Source of the DNA: Dehalococcoidia bacterium
Lineage (GTDB): Bacteria > Chloroflexota > Dehalococcoidia > JAENJB01
Assembly: GCA_016844565.1 (NCBI GenBank)
Contig: JAENJB010000081.1
Span: forward strand, 1-9,023
Reading direction: 5' to 3'
DNA: 9,023 nt
In this document: piece by piece, positions 1 to 5,151 of the stretch
Layout: the number at the start of each line of letters is the position of its first letter
Position numbering within the stretch: position 1 is the first letter of the stretch
Notes under the pieces: generated by a model
What the model was told of the DNA's origin: nothing
The model's database searches: none
The model's input: the letters and a program-made list of their open reading frames with translations, nothing else
Translations under genes and position numbers: made by a program

Positions 1-590
1 CCGTGGCCCATAGAACCTAAGAACCCGCGAATGGCAGTCTCCGGACGGGACAGCCACCAGGACTTGTAAGTATTGGCTTGTTCCTGGGTCATTTTACCCC
101 GGGTGACCGCCTGCTGCAGTCGCTGAGCAACCGCCTCATCCTGTATCTCCCGAAGAGCCTGTGTGACAACGGTCTTCAGCTTCGCGACATCGATTACCAG
201 GATGGCCGCTATCCTGGTAATGAACTCATCGTTTAGCCCTCTCAGCCCATTAAGCCGGGCCGCTCTCCCGAGATCGGGACGGGACAGCCACCAGGACTTG
301 TACTTGTCGGCCTGCTCCTGAGTCATTTTGCCAGAGGCCACGGCCTTCTGCATCCGCTCGTTCAGTTCTTGCTCCGTCTTCTGCCTCTGCACCTGGATTA
401 TGGCAGCCTCCAGCTTCGCTTGCTCAACCACCAGTTTGGTTGCTAGCCGGGTAACGAAGGATGCTGACGGCTGGTTGGCCGGTTGCGTCTGAGCGGCGAC
501 CTGTCCCATCCCCACAACACCAATCAGGAGACCACCCAGAAGTACCACCGCCAGCAGGCTTGCGAGAACAATCCTCATCCTTATTTTCAT
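1..590 (-). CDS. Secreted repeat protein, 3' end beyond window
   Basis: Partial gene; 196 complete codons are visible before the left edge. The ATG at 590 is preceded by GAAAGGAA about 10 bases upstream; a second Met at residue 5 is an alternative start. The N-terminus is a Sec signal peptide: basic residues 2-6, a hydrophobic stretch at about 7-28, and a V-A-A cleavage site after residue 33. The mature part holds two copies of a 78-residue helical unit. Each ends in GKMTQEQA, then a YKSWWLSRP core, with the Trp pairs at residues 100-101 and 178-179. A 24-base stretch is identical between copies (45-68 and 279-302), which suggests recent duplication or strong constraint. Short KxTQEQAD-type repeats are common in exported proteins of Chloroflexota and Firmicutes; their function is unknown. 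The gene lies 48 bases after the 38-codon gene and is probably co-transcribed with it. More repeats may lie outside the window. Confidence 0.85.
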   Translation of the reverse strand, partial: MKIRMRIVLASLLAVVLLGGLLIGVVGMGQVAAQTQPANQPSASFVTRLATKLVVEQAKLEAAIIQVQRQKTEQELNERMQKAVASGKMTQEQADKYKSWWLSRPDLGRAARLNGLRGLNDEFITRIAAILVIDVAKLKTVVTQALREIQDEAVAQRLQQAVTRGKMTQEQANTYKSWWLSRPETAIRGFLGSMGH

Positions 591-638
591 CTGAAGCCGT
601 TTCCTTTCTCATGACATCGCTGAACAACTTCGCGAACT

Positions 639-755
639 CTATCTATCAGGCCTAACCTCCTGGGCAACCGGCTTGGGAGGCCGGACCGGCGCCAGCATGT
701 CCAGCCACTTCCTGAGCCAGTCAAGAACACTGCGCAGCAGACCATCAGAGCTCAT
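639..755 (-). CDS. 38-residue small protein, amphipathic helix plus Pro-rich tail
   Basis: A short gene supported by its start signal: AAAGGAG ends eight bases before the ATG at 755, one of the best ribosome binding sites in the window. The product begins MSSDGLLRSVLDWLRKWLDM, where Leu/Trp and charged residues alternate as in an amphipathic helix. It ends in a Pro/Arg/Lys-rich tail (PVRPPKPV). There is no signal peptide and no cysteine. It lies between the terminator at 830-858 and the secreted repeat protein, 48 bases upstream of the latter, so it is probably the first gene of a two-gene transcript. I do not recognise the family. It could be a membrane-surface-binding small protein, a leader peptide controlling the downstream gene, or a chance reading frame. 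The same frame is open further upstream, but a longer version would read through the terminator. Confidence 0.55.
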   Translation of the reverse strand: MSSDGLLRSVLDWLRKWLDMLAPVRPPKPVAQEVRPDR

Positions 756-771
756 CGTCTTCACTCCTTTG

Positions 772-785
772 AGTATTCCAATACT
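772..785. promoter_or_regulatory. Inverted repeat upstream of the 38-codon gene
   Basis: AGTATT-CC-AATACT is a perfect 6-bp inverted repeat with a 2-base centre. It lies immediately upstream of the AAAGGAG ribosome binding site of the small gene, with a TATACC hexamer just upstream of it on the minus strand. The position suits an operator or a 5' leader structure. The arms are short and AT-rich, so chance is possible. No convincing -35 element was found. Confidence 0.25.
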
Positions 786-829
786 TTGGTATAACGAAAG
801 ATGGTGGGGAATGGTTAGCACAGTGGGAC

Positions 830-858
830 AAAAAAGGCGGGCTTTTTGCAGCCCGCCT
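830..858 (-). terminator. Rho-independent terminator of the sigma/DUF5667 operon
   Basis: Read on the minus strand, AGGCGGGC and GCCCGCCT form an uninterrupted GC-rich stem (851-858 with 835-842), extendable by one A-T pair inside the loop. It is followed directly by a run of T (complement of the A run at 830-835). It lies about 120 bases after the stop of the DUF5667 gene and before the small gene at 755. It therefore separates the ECF operon from the small-protein/secreted-protein pair. Confidence 0.85.
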
Positions 859-876
859 AGTAGTACGACGTTGGTA

Positions 877-956
877 CCGTTCGTGGTGAGCCTGTCGAAC
901 CACAACGGCCCCAATGCAATCGACAGTCGCCCTTCGACAAGCTCAGGGAGGAACGG
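877..956. repeat. Inverted REP pair, family A (CCGTTCGTGGTGAGC type)
   Basis: The left arm starts CCGTTCGTGGTGAGCCTGTC at 877. The right arm, read on the opposite strand from 956, starts CCGTTCCTCCCTGAGCTTGT; the two agree at most positions. The left arm also folds on itself: CCGTT.GTGGT pairs with ACCACAACGG. The right arm contains CCCTTCGAC...GCTCAGGG. Two REP-like units in inverted orientation with no coding content match the REPIN layout. I recall this motif as widespread in intergenic DNA of Dehalococcoidia and some other bacteria. Such elements are normally mobilised in trans by RAYT-type transposases; none is in the window. It fills the gap between the DUF5667 stop and the terminator. 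Confidence 0.75.
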
Positions 957-975
957 ACTGCCAAATTCACGCCGG

Positions 976-1782
976 CTAGTTCGAGACTATGTCCGGGTCC
1001 TCGCCAACCGACTCCAGAGCCGAACGATAGCTGGCCCAGGTCAGGCGGAGAGCATCGAGCATCGGCTTTTGCGCCGAGGCTGGAGATTCAACGAACAACT
1101 GCCGCAATTCCTTATTGTGTTTTCTGGCGTAGCTCCTGAGAAATGGGCGCAATTCATCCTTCTCTATATCATACTCTGGCGACTCGGGCAGATAGAACTC
1201 GGAAAGAGAGGCGGCAGCGGCGCCGACCTGGGCCACCGACCTTATCCCTTCGAGGTTGCGGTCCAGTATCTTGACCACCCGCTCGATCTTGTCCGGGTTG
1301 CCCTCCGGCACGACATAGGTGAGCTCCGCCATCCGGTTGTCGACGAAATTGGCATTGAGCTTCACCTTCTGAGAGTCCGAACCGGCCAGCACCAGCCTGA
1401 ACTTCTCGGTGGCCAGCTTCACCTCGTATAGGCGATTGTCGGGCGGGATGCGCTCCGCAGCTACGATAGCGCTGCCACCCAACGCTATGGCAACAAGGAC
1501 CGCCATGCCGGTGGTAGCCAATCGGTTCCCCCATCCCCAAGTAAAGCGAACCCTTCGCTGGCTCGTCCTCTCAGGGGTGGACAGGAACTGAGTCTTCAGA
1601 CGAGCACGGAACTCGGGGCTGGGCGACTGCGCCAGCACCCCTCTCAGCGCAAGAGCATCCGTGAGCAATGGCTCCAGTCGTTCAGCCAGCTCAGGATACG
1701 TCCTAAGACACTGCTTCAGGCTCTCGCCCGATGCCAGGCGCTCCAGGCACTCCTCGAAGGCCTGCTCTACCTTCCTGTCCAT
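976..1782 (-). CDS. DUF5667-domain membrane protein, putative anti-sigma factor
   Basis: 268 residues, probably the partner and regulator of the ECF sigma factor encoded immediately upstream. Residues 1-65 form a helical cytoplasmic domain (ECLERLASGESL...YPELAERLEPLL) of the kind seen in Chloroflexota anti-sigma-like proteins. It lacks the His/Cys zinc motif of classical ZAS anti-sigmas. Residues about 88-109 are a single membrane helix. The rest, starting IPPDNRLYEVKLATEKFRL, is the DUF5667 domain, predicted outside the membrane. The ATG at 1782 is chosen because the conserved N-terminal domain begins there; its upstream site is weak (AAGAGAACG). A start at 1830 would add 16 unconvincing residues. 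The gene overlaps the sigma factor's 3' end by 80 bases in another frame, suggesting translational coupling. The anti-sigma role is inferred from gene order and topology. Confidence 0.85.
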   Translation of the reverse strand: MDRKVEQAFEECLERLASGESLKQCLRTYPELAERLEPLLTDALALRGVLAQSPSPEFRARLKTQFLSTPERTSQRRVRFTWGWGNRLATTGMAVLVAIALGGSAIVAAERIPPDNRLYEVKLATEKFRLVLAGSDSQKVKLNANFVDNRMAELTYVVPEGNPDKIERVVKILDRNLEGIRSVAQVGAAAASLSEFYLPESPEYDIEKDELRPFLRSYARKHNKELRQLFVESPASAQKPMLDALRLTWASYRSALESVGEDPDIVSN

Positions 1783-2329
1783 GGTTCGTTCTCTTGTTAT
1801 CCTCGCCCAGAATTCGGCGCAACGCGTCAACCGCGCTGTGTTGTAGTGCTTTCACCGCTCCATCGGTCTTGCCCATGGCCCGGGCCGCCTCGGCCACTGA
1901 GAGTTCGCCCGCAAACCTGAGCCGCAGCACCTCTTGCTGCAACTCGGTGAGCATGGGGAAGACCCGGCTTACCTCGTCCAGTGCGAGGCTGTCCTCGGCC
2001 ATCTGAACGGGGTCCCTGCCATCCCCGGAGTCCACTATTTCGCGAGACAACTCTCTTGTCCTGTGTCGACTCCGATGATAATCAATCACCAGATTGCGCG
2101 CTATGCGAAACAGCCAGGCAGAGAAAGGCGTCCCAGTCCACCGGTAGCCCGGCAGCGACCGCAAGACCTTCATAAACACCTGCTGAGTCACATCTTCTGC
2201 CTCAGCGCGGTCTCCTATCCGGAGAACCACATAGCGGTACAACCTATCGAAATAGGTCTCAAAGATCTCGGATAGGGCTGCCTGGTCCTGCTGTTGCGCC
2301 CTTCGAACCAGGCCTTCTTCCTCCTGCAC
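1703..2329 (-). CDS. ECF-type RNA polymerase sigma factor (sigma-70 family)
   Basis: A 208-residue protein that directs RNA polymerase to a dedicated promoter set. Region 2 spans about residues 21-88: an EIFETYFDRLYRYV helix, then EAEDVTQQVFMKVLRSL, then PFSAWLFRIARNLVIDYHR, the classic ECF signature. Region 4 spans about 120-173 with helix-turn-helix LSVAEAARAMGKTDGAVKAL. No C-terminal SnoaL-type extension is present. The GTG at 2329 is preferred: GCAGGGGG lies 6-7 bases upstream and a TATACT -10 candidate at 2380-2385 would place transcription start near 2373. An ATG at 2377 in the same frame has no ribosome binding site and would lie at or before that start. The last 30 or so residues, after region 4, are Gly/Arg-rich and overlap the next gene, so they are probably not conserved. 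Autoregulation is likely, as for most ECF operons. Confidence 0.92.
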   Translation of the reverse strand: MQEEEGLVRRAQQQDQAALSEIFETYFDRLYRYVVLRIGDRAEAEDVTQQVFMKVLRSLPGYRWTGTPFSAWLFRIARNLVIDYHRSRHRTRELSREIVDSGDGRDPVQMAEDSLALDEVSRVFPMLTELQQEVLRLRFAGELSVAEAARAMGKTDGAVKALQHSAVDALRRILGEDNKRTNHGQEGRAGLRGVPGAPGIGREPEAVS

Positions 2330-2379
2330 CTGACAACCCCCTGCGGCCAAGAGCCAGTCTGGTATTATCCTGTGCATCC

Positions 2380-2408
2380 AGTATAACGGATGAAAAAGCA
2401 AAAAGATA
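2380..2408 (-). promoter_or_regulatory. Candidate promoter of the sigma/DUF5667 operon
   Basis: On the minus strand, TATACT (2385-2380) is a good -10 hexamer; a poor -35 (TATCTT, 2408-2403) lies 17 bases upstream. Transcription would start near 2373, giving a leader of roughly 40 bases to the GTG at 2329. The hexamer supports the GTG over the ATG at 2377. An ECF-type promoter used by the encoded sigma itself may also be present but cannot be recognised without knowing its motif. Confidence 0.35.
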
Positions 2409-2464
2409 GCTCCAATCTGATCAGCTCATCAGGTTCGTCGGAACTCGTCATGCGACGGTTCCTA

Positions 2465-2572
2465 CGTCATTGCGAGCCCATTGGCCATCGCCAAGGGCGA
2501 AGCAATCTCAAACCTCCTACGTGGTCGAGATTGCCACGTCGCCCCGAGACGTCGGGGCTCCTCGCAATGACG
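2465..2572. repeat. Inverted repeat element, family B copy 1 (GTCATTGCGAG type)
   Basis: The ends are a perfect 12-bp inverted repeat, CGTCATTGCGAG (2465-2476) and CTCGCAATGACG (2561-2572). A second perfect pair lies inside, GCAATCTC (2502-2509) and GAGATTGC (2527-2534). Each half (2465-2509 and 2527-2572) carries its own hairpin: CCCATTGGC...GCCAAGGG on the left, and GCCCCGA-GACG-TCGGGGC on the right. The conserved ends with variable stem-loops between them are those of the copy at 6739-6847. It has no coding capacity and is a non-autonomous REPIN/MITE-like element. It occupies the divergent gap between the sigma operon and rimI. Confidence 0.8.
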
Positions 2573-2591
2573 GGGAAAGATTGAAAAAATA

Positions 2592-2600
2592 TGTTAGAAT
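2592..2600 (+). promoter_or_regulatory. Candidate extended -10 promoter of the rimI transcript
   Basis: TGTTAGAAT is an extended -10 (TGn plus TAGAAT), preceded by the A-rich tract TTGAAAAAATA at 2581. No -35 is found at the usual spacing, as is common for extended -10 promoters. Transcription would begin near 2607, about 60 bases before the GTG at 2666. It lies just outside the repeat element. Confidence 0.4.
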
Positions 2601-2665
2601 AACATCGCATCGTTGCAGTTTCGGGGAAGACCGCATGTATCTGACTATGAGCAGGAGCAGACCCG

Positions 2666-3308
2666 GTGGGTGAAGTCCATATCCGTCCCATGCGCAAAGA
2701 GGATGTGTCGCAGGTGGACGCCATCGCCCGCGAAGCCTTTCCCGAGGAGCCGTCTCCACCGAGCTTCAAGCGCTCGCTCAGATATCCCGACAGGCAGTGG
2801 TTTCTTGTAGCCTGCGGGGGGCAAGCAGATGATGGAAACTCCTGCTCCACTGGCGCCGAAATGCCGGCGAGCAGGGGAGTCCCGTGGCCCCTGTCCTGGA
2901 TAAGAGACCTCTTTATCAATGACCATCCCCCGGAGGGCAGGGTATGTCGGCATGGAGAAGGACCGAGACAGATGCCACATCGTTGATATCGCCGTACGCA
3001 AGTCATACCGGCGACAGCGCATCGGGGAGCTTCTGCTTCGCTCGATGATCGAGCAGGCGCTTCAGTTCCGGGCCGATTATCTCACCCTCGAGGTCAGGGT
3101 ATCTAACAGGCTGGCTCAGACTCTCTACACCAAGTACGGCTTCAGCATAGTGGAAAGGCGCTCCAACTACTATGTCGACAAGCTTGGCCAGCAAGAAGAC
3201 GGCTACTACATGGCTACCGGGCGCATTACCTCGCCTTCTTACCAGGCCCTTTGGGACCAGCTTAAGCCAACCACGCCTAATGCCGATGCCAGAGTAGCTA
3301 CCAGGTAG
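2666..3308 (+). pseudogene. rimI: RimI-like N-acetyltransferase, frameshifted
   Basis: GNAT-family acetyltransferase resembling the enzyme that acetylates the N-terminal alanine of ribosomal protein S18. The N-terminal part reads from the GTG at 2666 (AGGAG eight bases upstream): VHIRPMRKEDVSQVDAIARE, continuing to about 2935. The C-terminal part reads one frame later, from about 2920 to the stop at 3308: CHIVDIAVRKSYRRQRIGEL, then LEVRVSNRLAQTLYTKYGF. Neither frame alone makes the enzyme: the first stops at 2986, and the second is closed upstream by a TAA at 2901. A run of five C at 2927-2931 is the likeliest site; removing one C restores a reading ...HPRRAGYVGMEKD... that aligns without gaps to the related proteins I recall. 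The acetyl-CoA loop is also altered, RRQRIG where the family has R/Q-x-x-G-x-G. Two independent defects favour a decaying gene, although an assembly error could explain the shift. Confidence 0.8.
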
Positions 3309-3320
3309 GGAGGAATAGCT

Positions 3321-3884
3321 TTGGGAGAAAAAAGGGCCGAAAAGCTCGGCACGCTATCGCCGGAGGAATTGAAGCGGCTTGATTCTCTGCCCCGCGGCAA
3401 CCTGATAGCCGCTCGCTATCTCCGCGAGGACAATAATGACCTGGAGGCCGAGCTGACAAAGCTGAAGGGCACTGGCGTACGCAAGTACATCATCGAAGGC
3501 GCCCAGGAGATATTCCTGCGCAACATAGCTCTTCCACGCGACAACAGGTCCAAACAGACCGCCAGGCGCGCCATGGCGGGGCTGCAGATCCTCAAGGAAA
3601 ACAAGAAGGCACTCAATGGCATTGTGGCCAGGCTGGAGCAACTCTTCAACTACTACGAACAGGCGAGGCAGCAGAGCTTCAACCAGCTGAAACAGGACTT
3701 CGAAGCCCGGCTGAACGAAAAGACCGGAGGTCTGGAGAAGCGGCTGCTCGGAGGCAGACCAAAGATCAACGTGGAGGGACAGCCCGAGTTCCAGGAGGAG
3801 TGGTACCGCGCGCAGGCGAGCCTCGACCAGCAGTATGAAAAAGCCCTGGAAGACCAGCGACGGGAAATAGCGAAACTGAGCTAG
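3321..3884 (+). CDS. Conserved-looking helical protein, 187 residues, function unknown
   Basis: Starts at a TTG preceded by GGGAGGA six to seven bases upstream, 12 bases after the rimI stop, so it belongs to the rimI transcript. There is no signal peptide, membrane helix or cysteine, so it is a soluble cytoplasmic protein. The N-terminal half has compact motifs (LSPEELKRLDSLPRGNLIAA, and about residues 53-92 with YIIEGAQEIFLRNIALPRDN). Residues about 100-140 and 157-186 are rich in Glu, Gln, Lys and Arg and likely form coiled coil. I do not recognise the family with confidence. Its stop lies 3 bases before the four-cysteine gene, which suggests that the two products are made together and may interact. 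Confidence 0.8.
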   Translation: MGEKRAEKLGTLSPEELKRLDSLPRGNLIAARYLREDNNDLEAELTKLKGTGVRKYIIEGAQEIFLRNIALPRDNRSKQTARRAMAGLQILKENKKALNGIVARLEQLFNYYEQARQQSFNQLKQDFEARLNEKTGGLEKRLLGGRPKINVEGQPEFQEEWYRAQASLDQQYEKALEDQRREIAKLS

Positions 3885-3887
3885 GCC

Positions 3888-4184
3888 GTGGAAGATATAC
3901 TGGACGAAGCATCCTCGGTAATCCAGTGCAAGGAATGCTCCTGGTACAAGTCCTGCGTGCTGCCCATGCGGCTGAGCGCCGACGACCTGACGAAGCAGAT
4001 GCAGTCTTCACTGGCCGGGGGAGGGATGGTGAGCGAGGAACTGCTCTCGGCGCTGGCCTCTTCAGCCCAGGCGATGATCCTGGAGGGCTGCCCCATCTTC
4101 GTCAAGCGCCTGCGCGCCAACCCGCGCATGGCGGAGCAGATTAAGAAGCTCATGCAGGGCTGGAGCAACGCACCCCAGGGGTAG
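3888..4184 (+). CDS. Small four-cysteine protein, probable metal or Fe-S binder
   Basis: 98 residues from a GTG 3 bases after the preceding stop. No clear ribosome binding site is seen, so translation is probably coupled to the upstream gene. The cysteines are the notable feature: C14-x2-C17-x5-C23 near the N-terminus, and C68 followed by Pro. The spacing C-x2-C-x5-C plus a distant C-P recalls cysteine sets that hold an Fe-S cluster, though a zinc site is equally possible. The remainder is predicted helical, ending in a basic helix (FVKRLRANPRMAEQIKKLMQ). I do not recognise the family and assign no function. It is followed by 65 bases without a gene before the rhomboid start. Confidence 0.75.
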   Translation: MEDILDEASSVIQCKECSWYKSCVLPMRLSADDLTKQMQSSLAGGGMVSEELLSALASSAQAMILEGCPIFVKRLRANPRMAEQIKKLMQGWSNAPQG

Positions 4185-4249
4185 GCTGGGGACACTGACA
4201 GTCAGAGCAAGCGGTCCGCCTCGATTTCGACCGGAAGGCTAGAAATACG

Positions 4250-5017
4250 ATGTTACCCATCTCCGACGGTGACACGGTCAGGCGCAGCCGCCCTTTCGTC
4301 AACGTGACCCTCATCGCTCTCTGCACCGCTGTTTTCGTCTACGAACTGGTAATCGACGAGCCGGGGCTTCTTATTTTCACCTATCAATTCGGTCTCATAC
4401 CGGCCGAGCTGGGACGAGGCGCCTACTTCAGTTCGCTTGTTACCCAGGCGGGTACCTTCAATATCGCTTCCCCCATTCCAAACTGGGCCACCATAGTTAC
4501 TTCGATGTTTATCCATGGCGGCTGGCTCCACTTCCTGGGCAATATGCTGTTCTTGTGGGTGTTCGGGGACAACATCGAAGATAGATTCGGACACCTCAGG
4601 TACCTGCTCTTTTACCTGGCAGCCGGGGCCGCGGCGGCCTGGCTGCAGATAATAGTGAACACAGCAGCGCAGGTGCCGATGATCGGCGCCAGCGGCGCCA
4701 TTGCCGGTGTCCTGGGAGCCTACTTGGTGCTCTTCCCATTGAACCGGATAAAGACGCTTGTCACGGCCTTCTTCTTTATTACCGTTGTCCGGATCCCGGC
4801 CTTGGTCCTCCTCGGTTTCTGGTTCCTGCTGCAGTTTTTTGAAGGGGTCGGCTCACTGGGACCGTCGGTGCAGACCGGGGGCACGGCCTATTTCGCCCAC
4901 ATCGGGGGATTCATCACCGGCATCATTGTAGCTGCCCTGTATCGGCTTGCGACCCACGGCAGGTCCCGGCCGATGGGCTCCGAGCCGGTGAATTACTGGC
5001 GCGGCAGACGGGTATAG
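4250..5017 (+). CDS. Rhomboid family intramembrane serine protease
   Basis: 255-residue polytopic membrane protein with about six membrane helices; it cleaves transmembrane substrates within the bilayer. Catalytic Ser148 lies in GASGAIAG and His217 in AHIGGFITG, forming the Ser-His dyad. His94 and Asn98 (HFLGN) match the oxyanion-stabilising H-x3-N motif of helix 2. The helix 2 region FIHGGWLHFLGNMLFLWVFG is highly typical. A large loop (about residues 50-80) lies between helices 1 and 2, and a short charged tail ends the protein. All key residues are present, so it should be active. The ATG at 4250 follows GGAAGG at about 11 bases, an acceptable site. The substrate is unknown. It may be expressed from the same transcript as the two genes upstream. 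Confidence 0.95.
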   Translation: MLPISDGDTVRRSRPFVNVTLIALCTAVFVYELVIDEPGLLIFTYQFGLIPAELGRGAYFSSLVTQAGTFNIASPIPNWATIVTSMFIHGGWLHFLGNMLFLWVFGDNIEDRFGHLRYLLFYLAAGAAAAWLQIIVNTAAQVPMIGASGAIAGVLGAYLVLFPLNRIKTLVTAFFFITVVRIPALVLLGFWFLLQFFEGVGSLGPSVQTGGTAYFAHIGGFITGIIVAALYRLATHGRSRPMGSEPVNYWRGRRV

Positions 5018-5071
5018 CTAGGCGGGAGTTCAAGTCGGGAGGACTGCTGAGGTCAGGAACATTTGTGCCGA

Positions 5072-5082
5072 TGTGCTAAAAT
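5072..5082 (+). promoter_or_regulatory. Weak candidate promoter for the DUF5679 gene
   Basis: TGTGCTAAAAT contains an extended -10 (TGn plus TAAAAT) about 70 bases before the ATG at 5152. No -35 is recognisable upstream. It lies in the 134-base gap after the rhomboid gene, together with the hairpin at 5109-5129. Confidence 0.3.
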
Positions 5083-5108
5083 GCGAACGAGGTAATCGGT
5101 ACTTGGTG

Positions 5109-5129
5109 AGATTGATTTCAGTTCAATCT
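5109..5129 (+). repeat. Leader hairpin before the DUF5679 gene
   Basis: AGATTGA and TCAATCT form a perfect 7-bp inverted repeat with a 7-base loop, ending 8 bases before the AGGTGA ribosome binding site at 5138. It has no following T run, so it is not an intrinsic terminator. It could be a 5' leader structure or an operator; the stem is AT-rich and may be unimportant. Confidence 0.3.
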
Positions 5130-5151
5130 TAGACTGTAGGTGACGGATATC

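Noticed and set aside
673..1431. 252-codon plus-strand frame
   Set aside because: It runs antisense through the terminator, the REP pair and the DUF5667 gene. Its composition lacks domain features, and the opposite strand explains the region fully.
1169..1540. 123-codon minus-strand frame inside the DUF5667 gene
   Set aside because: It is an alternative frame of the same strand with Gly/Arg-rich composition and no start signal; the DUF5667 frame is clearly the real one.
2461..2580. CRISPR array or attachment site
   Set aside because: The repeats are inverted, not direct and regularly spaced, and no cas or integrase gene is near; REPIN/MITE-like structure explains them better.
2904..2986. 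Programmed frameshifting as an explanation for the split rimI
   Set aside because: There is no convincing slippery heptamer with a downstream structure, the family is not known for recoding, and the altered acetyl-CoA loop points to decay.
2467..3006. 179-codon minus-strand frame covering the family B repeat and rimI
   Set aside because: It crosses an intergenic repeat and lies antisense to clear GNAT coding sequence; no motif is visible.
4185..4249. CTGAC-A-GTCAG dyad before the rhomboid gene
   Set aside because: It is a 5-bp palindrome with a one-base centre, too short to support a regulatory call.
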